Shown: positions 1 through 6,431 of the stretch, piece by piece | How the letters are laid out: each line of letters opens with the position of its first letter | How positions within the stretch are numbered: position 1 is the first letter of the stretch | Assembly (NCBI GenBank): GCA_900759435.1 | Contig: CAAEVD010000261.1 | Coordinates: 1 to 10,611, forward strand | Direction: 5' to 3' | Source: an uncultured Collinsella sp. | GTDB lineage: Bacteria; Actinomycetota; Coriobacteriia; Coriobacteriales; Coriobacteriaceae | DNA length: 10,611 nucleotides | Position numbers and translations under genes: made by a program | The notes under the pieces: model-generated | Seen by the model: the letters and a program-made list of their open reading frames with translations, nothing else | The model's database searches: none | Told to the model about the DNA's origin: nothing

Positions 1-1176
1 CCCGAGGGCGAGCTCGTCTTTCCGCGCGAGCCCATGGTGCGCGTCACCGGCCCCGCGCTGGAGTGCCAGCTGCTCGAGACGGCGCTGCTCAACATCGTCG
101 GCTTCCAGACGCTTGTCGCCACCAAGACGGCGCGCGTGGTGCTGGCGGCGGACGGCCGTCCCGTGGCCGAGTTTGGCCTGCGCCGTGCCCAGGGTCCCGA
201 TGGCGGCCTGGCCGTCGCGCGCGCGAGCTACGTTGCCGGCTGTTCCTCTACGTCTAATGTGCTCGCCGGTCGCCGCTACGGTATTCCCGTCTTTGGCACG
301 CATGCGCACAGCTGGGTGATGAGCTTCGATTCCGAGCTCGAGGCTTTCCGTGCCTTTGCCAAGTCGAGCCCCAAGAACTGTACGCTGCTCATCGACACCT
401 ACGATGTGCGCGAGGGCTGCGAGCATGCCATTACGGTTGCCAAGGAGATGGAGGCGGTGGGCGAGCGCCTGTCGGCCATTCGCATCGACTCGGGTGACCT
501 CGCCAAGCTCTCCAAGTATGTCCGCGGCCGTTTTGATGCCGAGGGCCTGCCCTATGTGGGGATCTCGGTTTCCAACGATCTGGACGAGTACACGATTCAG
601 TCGCTGCTCGACCAGGGCGCGCCCATCGATAGCTTTGGCGTGGGTACCAAGCTCGCGACCTGCTACGACCAGCCGGCGCTGGGCGGTGTGTATAAGCTTT
701 CTGCCCGCCGTGCGAGCGAGGCGGACCCGTGGACGCCGGTGGTTAAGCTCTCCGAGCAGCCCTACAAGCGCACGATCCCGGGCGTGCAGCGCGTGCGCCG
801 TTATTACGACGGCTTTGGCGGCCCGATCTGCGACATGATCTATGACGAGGACCATCTGGCGGGGGAGGGCGCCGCGCGCGGCAATACCCTCGTGGCCGTG
901 AACGATGCCGCGCTGGTGACCGATGTGTCCGAGCTTGAGTATCGCGAGCTGCTGGTGCCAATCGTGCGCGATGGCAGTGCGGTGGCTCCGCGTGAGAGCA
1001 TCGAGGACGCGCGCGAGCGCTGTGCTTGGGCGCTCGATCATCTGGACGCGGCTTTTAAGCGCTTCCTGTATCCGCAGACCTACGTGGTGGGTATGGAACA
1101 GGGCCTGGCCCAGGTGCGCGACGAGCTCGTGCGCAAGAACATGGCCGCGGCATCGGCTTTCCCCTGGGCAAAATGA
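1..1176 (+). CDS. pncB: Nicotinate phosphoribosyltransferase, 3' part (5' end outside window)
   Basis: The enzyme joins nicotinate to PRPP, with ATP hydrolysis, to give nicotinate mononucleotide in cytoplasmic NAD salvage. The frame is open from base 1, so the start lies upstream; 391 residues are visible and the ATG at 34 is internal. Seen: [12 protein letters not shown] near the left edge; [11 protein letters not shown], whose second His (visible residue 103) matches the His phosphorylated in this family (compare GTMAHEW of enterobacterial PncB); IRIDSGDL; and FGVGTKL, typical of the PRPP/phosphate-binding barrel. The family usually has roughly 400-500 residues, so about 100 or fewer are missing. 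Stop TGA. No convincing terminator is seen in the 80 bp before proB, so read-through into proB is possible. Family assignment is strong; the gene symbol follows the family. Confidence 0.93.
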   Translation, partial: PEGELVFPREPMVRVTGPALECQLLETALLNIVGFQTLVATKTARVVLAADGRPVAEFGLRRAQGPDGGLAVARASYVAGCSSTSNVLAGRRYGIPVFGTHAHSWVMSFDSELEAFRAFAKSSPKNCTLLIDTYDVREGCEHAITVAKEMEAVGERLSAIRIDSGDLAKLSKYVRGRFDAEGLPYVGISVSNDLDEYTIQSLLDQGAPIDSFGVGTKLATCYDQPALGGVYKLSARRASEADPWTPVVKLSEQPYKRTIPGVQRVRRYYDGFGGPICDMIYDEDHLAGEGAARGNTLVAVNDAALVTDVSELEYRELLVPIVRDGSAVAPRESIEDARERCAWALDHLDAAFKRFLYPQTYVVGMEQGLAQVRDELVRKNMAAASAFPWAK

Positions 1177-1256
1177 TCCGCATGCGACGGAGGAAAGCGG
1201 ACTATATTCTCGCTCACCCGTTCGCCCGCCTGCTCAACATTCGATTGGTTTGACGT

Positions 1257-2384
1257 ATGACGACTTCTTATAAAACGATGGTGGTAAAGATCGGTTCGTC
1301 CACGGTGGTGGGCGCCGACGGCAAAGTCAACCGCGCCTTTATCGGCGGGCTTGCCGATCAGGCCGCAGCCCTGCGCAAGCTCGGCTGGCGCCTGGTCGTG
1401 GTGAGCTCGGGCGCTATCGCTTGTGGCTATCCTGTGCTGGGCTTCGACCGCAAGCCGGTCGGCGACCTGCCGAGCCTGCAGGCCTGCGCCTCGGCCGGTC
1501 AGTGCATCATCTCGTCGGCCTACGACGAGGAGTTTCATGCGCGCGACCTGCTCACCTCGCTCGTTCTGCTCACGCGCCACGACACGGCGCGCCGTACGTC
1601 CTACCTGCACGCGCGCGACGCCTTGCTGCGCCTGGTGGAGCTGGGCGTGGTACCGGTTGTCAACGAGAACGATACCGTTACCGTCGATGAGATCAAGTTT
1701 GGCGACAACGACACGCTGGCGGCGCTTGTGAGCTGCCTGGTTTCTGCCGATCTGTGCGTGACGCTCTCGGACATCGATGGCCTCTATACCGCCAATCCGC
1801 ATGAGGACCCAACGGCCGAGTTTGTTCCGGTCGTGCAAAAGATCGATGCCAAGATTATCGCCTCGGCGGGCGATTCTTCTACATCGGTGGGCACGGGCGG
1901 CATGATCACCAAGATTCGCGCGAGCCGCATCCTGATGACGGCGGGCATTCAGAGCGTGATTTGCTCGGGCGAGGAGCCCGATGCACTCGTGCGCCTCGCC
2001 CGCGGCGAGAGCGTGGGCACGCTGTTCGATCCGCCGGCGGAGCGTCTGGACATTGCGCCCCGCAAGCTGTGGATCGCACTGGGCGACAAGGCGCATGGCT
2101 CGGTGACGGTCGATGATGGTGCTGCGAAGGCGCTGGTCAGCCGTGGATCTTCCCTGCTTGCGGTGGGTATTCGCGAGGTCGATGGCACGTTTGCCGAGGG
2201 CGATGTGCTCGACGTGTGCGATTCGAGCGGTATGGTCGTCGCCCGCGGTATCGCCGAGGCCGATTCGGACGTGCTGGAACTTGCAGCCGGACGTCGCCAG
2301 GACCAGATTGCCGGCAACCGTCTGCTGGCAGACCTGGCCGAGAAGCCCGCGATTCATCGAGATAATTTGATCGTCTTCGCCTAA
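1257..2384 (+). CDS. proB: Glutamate 5-kinase
   Basis: Cytoplasmic enzyme that phosphorylates L-glutamate with ATP to gamma-glutamyl phosphate, the first and normally feedback-controlled step of proline synthesis; ProA uses the product. The 375 residues compare with 367 in E. coli. Amino-acid-kinase domain, about 8-260: VVKIGSS (9-15), SSGAIA (50-55), VVNENDTV (134-141), FGDND (148-152), LSDIDGLYTANP (169-180), GTGGMITK (211-218). A C-terminal segment from about 280 fits the PUA domain of long ProB proteins and ends in HRDNLIVFA. The start at 1257 matches the N-terminus of E. coli ProB; an in-frame ATG at 1278 is less likely. There is no Shine-Dalgarno just upstream: the only GGAGG (1189-1193) is more than 60 nt away. 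proA is not adjacent; an opposite-strand peptidase gene intervenes. Confidence 0.96.
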   Translation: MTTSYKTMVVKIGSSTVVGADGKVNRAFIGGLADQAAALRKLGWRLVVVSSGAIACGYPVLGFDRKPVGDLPSLQACASAGQCIISSAYDEEFHARDLLTSLVLLTRHDTARRTSYLHARDALLRLVELGVVPVVNENDTVTVDEIKFGDNDTLAALVSCLVSADLCVTLSDIDGLYTANPHEDPTAEFVPVVQKIDAKIIASAGDSSTSVGTGGMITKIRASRILMTAGIQSVICSGEEPDALVRLARGESVGTLFDPPAERLDIAPRKLWIALGDKAHGSVTVDDGAAKALVSRGSSLLAVGIREVDGTFAEGDVLDVCDSSGMVVARGIAEADSDVLELAAGRRQDQIAGNRLLADLAEKPAIHRDNLIVFA

Positions 2385-2391
2385 CGGGTCG

Positions 2392-2546
2392 ACGCTGCGC
2401 GCCGCCCAGAGCGACAATTTGTCATTCAAAAGGTGAGGCATGACCATCAGGTCTATGCCTAACCAATTGACGCTGCAAACGCCCCTAAGCGGCAATCTGA
2501 CGTTCAATCGTCGGGCATGACCAAAAGGTCAATGCCCTCCTCTTTC
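2392..2546 (+). repeat. Degenerate tandem duplication (two units of about 78 bp)
   Basis: Unit A (about 2392-2469) and unit B (about 2470-2546) both open with ACGCTGC and align over nearly their whole length with many substitutions and a single 1-nt gap. Both contain the same hairpin: an arm RGGCAT-GACC, a 4-nt loop (ATCA in A, AAAA in B), GGTC, one bulged base, then ATGCCY. In A the hairpin spans 2432-2464 with extra pairs at its base (GGT/ACC); in B it spans 2513-2537. The outermost shared pair is A-T in A and G-C in B, a compensatory change. The repeat lies 3' of proB and 5' (on the + strand) of the convergent pip stop. Function unknown. Confidence 0.7.
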
Positions 2547-2580
2547 ACGTCACCTTGCTCGCTTAGGGGCGTTTTCGCTT
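2477..2580 (+). terminator. 98-nt multi-stem hairpin, candidate proB terminator
   Basis: A perfect 15-bp outer stem pairs 2477-2491 with 2560-2574 (core CGCCCCTAAGCG). Inside it stack GCAA/TTGC (2492-2495 with 2555-2558), TGACGT/ACGTCA (2498-2503 with 2547-2552), a 9x9 internal loop, and the apical hairpin GGGCAT-GACC-AAAA-GGTC with one bulged A (2513-2537). That is 35 base pairs in all. The right arm runs into GTTTTCGCTTT, a broken T tract, so + strand termination of proB is the simplest reading; the minus strand has only TTT after the stem. It is much larger than an ordinary intrinsic terminator, so a structured RNA or a mobile palindrome is an alternative. Confidence 0.5.
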
Positions 2581-2626
2581 TCCGACCTCTACCTGCGGCA
2601 TTGTTGTTGCCGGCACTTATTCTGCA

Positions 2627-2671
2627 CTAGGGGACGCTCTTTTTGTGCCGGTGGACGGGGACACTCCTTTG
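2627..2671 (-). repeat. GGGAC-type repeat abutting the pip stop codon
   Basis: On the + strand the element reads CTAGGGGACG, a T5 run, GTGCCGGTGGACGGGGAC and ACTCCTTTGC, with two GGGGAC boxes in the same orientation. On the minus strand the TAG stop of the hydrolase gene is followed immediately by this sequence. The 10-mer CTAGGGGACG and a downstream TTTTTGT(G/C)CCG recur at 10514-10548, so the two are probably members of one dispersed family. Repeat status is based on that single second copy in the window plus a remembered likeness to GGGAC-rich intergenic repeats of gut bacteria. Confidence 0.5.
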
Positions 2672-4090
2672 CTAGAAGATCCGGCGCAGGTCTCCGCGGT
2701 TGAGGGCTTCGCCGAAGAGGTGCTTGAACACCACGCTGCCGTGCAGGCCATCGTGCTCAAAATCGTTGGTCACCCAGGCGTGCGAGTTGCCCACGCGGCT
2801 GAGCGTATCGAGCTGCAGGCCCGAATCCACGTACATGTCGTCGAAATACACCGCGGCCTGGAGCGGCACCTCGTTGCAGGCCAAGCGCTGCGGGTCGTAG
2901 ATCTTGTCCCAGCTGGTGTCTTCCATTAGCAGATCCATGGCGAGCTTGAAGGGCTTGAGCTCGGGCATCTGCTCAAACATCCACGGGAACATAGCCTCAC
3001 CGGTAAACATGAGCGGGCGCGTGAGCGTGTCGAACTCGGCGCGATGAGCCTTTTCCTCGGCTGCAGCCCAGTGAATGGGCATGGTGTCGCCGTCGGCGTA
3101 GATGAACTCCTGCAGCGTCCAGTACAGCGGGTTTGTACGCGTGTTGGTGCGCTCGAAGGCGTGCATCAAAAAGCTGTCGGATACCGAGGAACCGCAGCTC
3201 AACGTACCGTCGCCATCAACAAACGCGTGGTCGATAATCCAGTGCATGCGCTCAAAGCTCGGCTTCATGCCAAAGTCGCTGCCCATGAGCTGCAGGCGCT
3301 CGACCGTCATCGGCGAGCCGTCGGGCAGTGCGGGTTTTTGCTCCTCGATCGCATCGGCCAGCTCCGCCACGCGCTCGACGTCGGTGGGGTAGCGGTCGTA
3401 GTACTGCTGCGTCTTGGCTGCCATGCGCGGGAAGGTGTGCGCATAGACTTCGCTGGCACTTGCCGGCACGTGCGGAATGCCGCCGCAGGTAAAGCTTGCC
3501 GTCACGCCCTCGGGGAAGAGTGACAGATAGCTCAGCGTCAAAAAGCCGCCGTAGCTCTGCCCGAGTGTGACCCAGGGCTTGCCGCCAAAGCCCACCAGGC
3601 GCAGGTACTCAAAATCGCGAACGATGGAGCTGGCGAGGTGGCGCTTGAGGAAGTCCGCCTGCGAGCGGGCCGCATCGGAGCCTGCCGCCTCGGCGCGCTC
3701 GCCCAGTGCGGCAATCGTGCGCCCGTCTACACAGCTGCTGCGTCCGGTACCGCGCTGGTCGGGCAGGACGACGCGGAAGTGCTTGACGGCCTCCTCGATC
3801 CAGCCATCGCTTGTGGGCGACAGCGGACGCGGGCTCTCGCCACCGGGGCCGCCCTGCAAAAAGAGGAGGAGCGGCAAGTCGTCGTTAATGCGGTCGGGCG
3901 CGCAAACCACGCGGTAGAAGAGCTTGATGCTTTCGGGTGCACCGGCGATGGGCGCCGGCATTGCGCCGCGGCGCATGGTACTGCCGACGGCCAAAAGCAT
4001 GGGCTCCAGGCCGCGCCAGTCGAGGGGGACGTCGATGCTGTGGTCCTCGACGTAGAGGCCGGGGACGTGGTACGAAGTGATGAGCGCCAT
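2672..4090 (-). CDS. Proline iminopeptidase-like alpha/beta hydrolase (peptidase family S33)
   Basis: The family releases N-terminal residues, typically proline, from peptides; no signal peptide is seen, so cytoplasmic action is likely. Seen in the 472-residue protein: QGGPGG (79-84, oxyanion-hole loop), DQRGTGRS (111-118), GQSYGG with the nucleophile Ser at 179, a FDDMYVD segment likely near the acidic member of the triad, and NDFEHDGL with the likely catalytic His at 446. The length fits the larger Aeromonas-type iminopeptidases rather than the roughly 310-residue type. The start at 4090 is chosen because TGGAAG lies 6 nt upstream and family-like sequence (VPGLYVEDHSIDVPLDW) begins there; the frame stays open to an ATG at 4180, but that extension looks unlike the family. 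It is convergent with proB, divergent from proA, and its stop abuts a repeat. Exact substrate preference is inferred. Confidence 0.85.
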   Translation of the reverse strand: MALITSYHVPGLYVEDHSIDVPLDWRGLEPMLLAVGSTMRRGAMPAPIAGAPESIKLFYRVVCAPDRINDDLPLLLFLQGGPGGESPRPLSPTSDGWIEEAVKHFRVVLPDQRGTGRSSCVDGRTIAALGERAEAAGSDAARSQADFLKRHLASSIVRDFEYLRLVGFGGKPWVTLGQSYGGFLTLSYLSLFPEGVTASFTCGGIPHVPASASEVYAHTFPRMAAKTQQYYDRYPTDVERVAELADAIEEQKPALPDGSPMTVERLQLMGSDFGMKPSFERMHWIIDHAFVDGDGTLSCGSSVSDSFLMHAFERTNTRTNPLYWTLQEFIYADGDTMPIHWAAAEEKAHRAEFDTLTRPLMFTGEAMFPWMFEQMPELKPFKLAMDLLMEDTSWDKIYDPQRLACNEVPLQAAVYFDDMYVDSGLQLDTLSRVGNSHAWVTNDFEHDGLHGSVVFKHLFGEALNRGDLRRIF

Positions 4091-4096
4091 GTGATG

Positions 4097-4102
4097 CTTC
4101 CA
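4097..4102 (-). promoter_or_regulatory. Ribosome binding site deciding the hydrolase start
   Basis: TGGAAG on the minus strand, 6 nt before the ATG at 4090. It is only a moderate Shine-Dalgarno match but is the best one near any in-frame ATG of this gene, which favours 4090 over 4180. Confidence 0.45.
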
Positions 4103-4128
4103 TTCGTTGCGGTGTTTCGGGTTGACCA

Positions 4129-4159
4129 ATTCTACCGCCGTCTGCGAGGATGCGTGCAA
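4129..4159 (-). promoter_or_regulatory. Weak candidate promoter for the hydrolase gene
   Basis: On the minus strand TAGAAT (4134-4129) matches the -10 consensus at 5 of 6 positions. A poor -35 (TTGCAC, 4159-4154) lies 19 nt upstream. Transcription would begin near 4122, giving a leader of about 32 nt and excluding the upstream ATG at 4180. No convincing proA promoter was found on the other strand of this 113-bp divergent gap. Confidence 0.25.
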
Positions 4160-4203
4160 ATCGGCTACCATGGTTGGCAAACATCTAAGAGAAAGGGCCG
4201 TTC

Positions 4204-5490
4204 ATGTCGGTCGATATAGCCACCTACGTTCACGATCTTGCCGTTGAGGCCAAGGCCGCTTCGGGCGCGCTTGCCACGGCGAGCGATGTCCAGCGCCAGG
4301 AGGCCGTGCGCGCCATGGCCGCGGCGCTGCGCGACGGCGTCGATTCCATCATTGCCGCCAACGAGCTCGATATGTCCGCCGCGCGTGATGCGGGCACCTC
4401 GGCGGGGCTTCTCGACCGTCTGCTGCTGACGCCCGAGCGCGTTGAGGGCATGGCCGCCGGCCTGGAGAAGCTCGCTGAGCTGCCCGATCCTGTCGGCCGC
4501 GTACTAGACCACCGCGTGCTTGCAAGCGGTGTGGACCTGACCCGCGTGAGCGTGCCGCTGGGCCTGGTCGCCATGGTGTATGAGGCGCGTCCCAACGTGA
4601 CGGCCGATGCTGCGGGCATCTGCATCCGCACTGGCAACGCCTGCATTCTGCGCGGCGGTTCGCTGGCCTATCACTCGTGCACCATGATCGCCGAGCTGCT
4701 GGCCGATGCGCTCGAGGCCAAGGGCTTCCCGCGCGAGGCCGTGTCGATGATCGAGTCCACCGACCGCGAGGCCACTGGCGAGCTCATGAAGCTCCGCGGT
4801 ATCGTCGATGTGCTCATTCCGCGCGGCGGTGCAGGGCTGATTCAGCGCTGCGTGCGCGAGTCGCTCGTGCCGGTGATCGAGACGGGTACGGGCAACTGCC
4901 ACATCTACGTGCATGAATCCGCCGACTTTGACAAGGCACTCAACATTATCGTCAATGCCAAGACCCAGCGCGTGGGCGTGTGCAATGCCGCCGAGTCGCT
5001 GCTGGTCGACCGTGCTGTGGCCGATGCGTTTTTGCCGGCGGTCGTGGCCGTGCTGCATGACCACGGCGTGTTCATTCACGGCGACGAGGCAACCTGCGCC
5101 GCATGCGCCGATGCCGGGCTTGCCGAGGGCGATGACTTTGTTGCCGCGACTGAGGAGGACTGGGGTCGCGAGTACCTGGCTTTCGAGATGAGCGTGAAAG
5201 TCGTGGCAAACGAGGACGAGGCCATCGCGCACATCAACCGCTATGGCACCATGCATTCCGAGGCCATCATCGCCGAGGACGAGGATGCCTGCGAGCGCTT
5301 CCTGGATGCGGTCGATGCTTCGGCCGTGTACGCCAACGCCAGCACGCGCTTCACCGACGGCGGCGAGTTTGGACTGGGTGCCGAGATCGGCATCTCGACC
5401 CAAAAGCTCCACGCCCGCGGCCCCTTTGCCGCCGAGGCCCTCACCACCTACAAATACAAGCTCCGCGGCACCGGTCAGGTTCGCCCCTAA
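4204..5490 (+). CDS. proA: Gamma-glutamyl phosphate reductase (glutamate-5-semialdehyde dehydrogenase)
   Basis: NADPH-dependent cytoplasmic enzyme of the aldehyde dehydrogenase superfamily. It reduces the ProB product to glutamate-5-semialdehyde, which cyclises to pyrroline-5-carboxylate. The 428 residues are close to the usual 410-420. Seen: PLGLVAMVYEARPNVT (118-133), LRGGSLAYHS, LIPRGGAGLI, ETGTGNCHIYV, and VGVCNAAESLLVD with the catalytic Cys at 260 (compare Cys255 of E. coli), then AEIGISTQKLHARGPF and the usual TTYKYK tail. The start at 4204 has AAAGGG (4192-4197) 6 nt upstream. It is divergent from the peptidase gene and about 1.8 kb from its partner proB. The TAA stop is followed after one base by a 42-bp repeat and then by an intrinsic terminator, so it looks monocistronic. 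Confidence 0.97.
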   Translation: MSVDIATYVHDLAVEAKAASGALATASDVQRQEAVRAMAAALRDGVDSIIAANELDMSAARDAGTSAGLLDRLLLTPERVEGMAAGLEKLAELPDPVGRVLDHRVLASGVDLTRVSVPLGLVAMVYEARPNVTADAAGICIRTGNACILRGGSLAYHSCTMIAELLADALEAKGFPREAVSMIESTDREATGELMKLRGIVDVLIPRGGAGLIQRCVRESLVPVIETGTGNCHIYVHESADFDKALNIIVNAKTQRVGVCNAAESLLVDRAVADAFLPAVVAVLHDHGVFIHGDEATCAACADAGLAEGDDFVAATEEDWGREYLAFEMSVKVVANEDEAIAHINRYGTMHSEAIIAEDEDACERFLDAVDASAVYANASTRFTDGGEFGLGAEIGISTQKLHARGPFAAEALTTYKYKLRGTGQVRP

Positions 5491-5491
5491 A

Positions 5492-5533
5492 CCTACCAAA
5501 AAGGGACAGGTTTATTTTGGCAGGTTTTATCTG
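5492..5533 (+). repeat. 42-bp stop-codon-adjacent hairpin repeat, copy 1 (after proA)
   Basis: Starts one base after the proA TAA. Arms CCTACCAAAA and TTTTGGCAGG enclose a 13-nt loop carrying GGGACAGG; TTTTATCTG follows. It differs from copy 3 only at base 4 (A instead of G), which makes an A-C mismatch in the stem. The T-rich tail after the hairpin could help termination. Repeat status is certain; function is inferred. Confidence 0.92.
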
Positions 5534-5540
5534 CGGTTTT

Positions 5541-5569
5541 GCCGGGCGACACGTTTGCCCGGCTTTTTT
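5541..5569 (+). terminator. Intrinsic terminator of proA
   Basis: GCCGGGC (5541-5547), a 9-nt loop, GCCCGGC (5557-5563), then six T residues. A textbook factor-independent terminator, located 8 bp beyond the 42-bp repeat. Confidence 0.92.
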
Positions 5570-5615
5570 CTCCGTATACCTTTTCTGCCTTTCGGCTTGA
5601 GCTACGGCGATATAC

Positions 5616-5621
5616 GATAAT
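5616..5621 (+). promoter_or_regulatory. Weak candidate -10 box for the HD-domain gene
   Basis: GATAAT matches the -10 consensus at 5 of 6 positions and lies in an AT-rich patch (TATACGATAAT) about 40 nt before the ATG, just after the proA terminator. No good -35 is seen at normal spacing, so this is only a location guess. Confidence 0.25.
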
Positions 5622-5647
5622 GACACCGTGTCCTAGCACCGACTCAC

Positions 5648-5654
5648 CTGGAGG
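5648..5654 (+). promoter_or_regulatory. Ribosome binding site deciding the HD gene start
   Basis: CTGGAGG, 7 nt before the ATG at 5662. A strong match that fixes the start inside a longer open frame. Confidence 0.8.
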
Positions 5655-5661
5655 TATTGCC

Positions 5662-6261
5662 ATGTCCCAGATGCTTTCCGCCGGAATCACCCGCGACCGT
5701 GCGTTCGAACTGCTTAACGAGCACAACAAAGACCCGTTCCACATCACCCACGGCGAGACGGTCGAGGGCACCATGCGCTACTTTGCGCGCGAGTTCGATC
5801 CCAAGAACGAGGAGTTTTGGGGCATCGTCGGCCTGCTGCACGACTTGGATTGGGAGGAGCATGAGGACGACCCCGTGAACCACACCATCTATGCGGCAGA
5901 AATCCTCGAGGGCGAGGGCGCATCGCCCGAACTCATTCGCGCTATTCAGACGCACACGTCCGATTTCAATGCCTCGCTGCCCAAGCCCGAGCTTCAGATG
6001 GAGAAGATCCTGTTTGCTTGCGACGAGCTCACCGGCCTGATCGGTGCTGCCGTGATCATGCGTCCGAGCAAAAGCGTCATGGACTTTACGACTAAGTCGC
6101 TCAAGAAAAAGTTCAAGGACAAGCGCTTTGCCGCCGGCTGCTCGCGCGACGTGATTTCGCAGGGCGCCGAGATGTTGGGCTGGGAGCTTCCCGAGCTCTT
6201 CGACCGCACCATCGCGGCCATGCAGTCCTTCGCGCCCGACCGCGACACCTTCCAGACCTAA
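5662..6261 (+). CDS. HD-domain metal-dependent hydrolase
   Basis: A 199-residue soluble protein with the HD phosphohydrolase pattern. His30 (ITHGETV), His60-Asp61 (GLLHDLDW) and Asp121 (FACDELTGL) are the expected metal ligands; His74 and His98 may also contribute. The HD fold covers about residues 25-130; the rest (VMDFTTKSLKKKFKDKRFAAG) belongs to the same conserved bacterial HDIG-type protein family. The family contains nucleotide or phosphate-ester hydrolases, but the substrate cannot be told from sequence. The start is set by GGAGG (5650-5654) 7 nt before ATG; the frame stays open upstream to 5539, which would overlap the proA terminator. It has its own downstream terminator and is convergent with the transposase gene. 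Its TAA is followed with no gap by copy 2 of the 42-bp repeat. Confidence 0.85.
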   Translation: MSQMLSAGITRDRAFELLNEHNKDPFHITHGETVEGTMRYFAREFDPKNEEFWGIVGLLHDLDWEEHEDDPVNHTIYAAEILEGEGASPELIRAIQTHTSDFNASLPKPELQMEKILFACDELTGLIGAAVIMRPSKSVMDFTTKSLKKKFKDKRFAAGCSRDVISQGAEMLGWELPELFDRTIAAMQSFAPDRDTFQT

Positions 6262-6303
6262 CCTGCCAAAAAGGGACAGGTTTATTTTGGTAGGTTTTAT
6301 CTG
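6262..6303 (+). repeat. 42-bp stop-codon-adjacent hairpin repeat, copy 2 (after HD gene)
   Basis: Begins directly after the TAA of the HD gene. Arms CCTGCCAAAA and TTTTGGTAGG, the same 13-nt loop and the same TTTTATCTG tail. It differs from copy 3 only by T for C in the right arm, giving a G-U wobble at the same stem position that is altered in copy 1. It forms the left bracket of the RAYT gene. Confidence 0.92.
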
Positions 6304-6304
6304 G

Positions 6305-6350
6305 GAAAACGCTTCCGTTGGATGTTATTCAGCGGAAGCGTTTTCTGTTT
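6305..6350 (+). terminator. Terminator hairpin after the HD gene, possibly bidirectional
   Basis: A perfect 13-bp stem pairs 6305-6317 with 6333-6345 (core AACGCTTCCG) around a 15-nt loop. The right arm ends in TTTTC and is followed by TGTTT. The left arm starts GAAAA, so the minus strand hairpin also ends in TTTTC and could stop the convergent RAYT transcript. Confidence 0.7.
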
Positions 6351-6431
6351 GACATGGTGACGCTGGCGAATGGCGGCGCCTCGCGGCAGACAGCTGCGCT
6401 TCGCCGTATCCGTAACTCGGCAAACGCGACG

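Noticed and set aside
2432..2464. Integron attC-like site (GCCTAAC core in a bulged hairpin)
   Set aside because: The RYYYAAC core is at the wrong end of the hairpin for an attC site, there is no matching GTTRRRY at the other end, and no integrase or cassette array is present.
1080..2507. 475-codon open frame antisense to proB
   Set aside because: Shadow frame rich in Arg, His and Ala; proB is unmistakable on the + strand.
4091..4180. 30-residue N-terminal extension of the S33 hydrolase
   Set aside because: The upstream ATG codons lack a good binding site, the peptide is not family-like, and the candidate promoter lies inside the extension.
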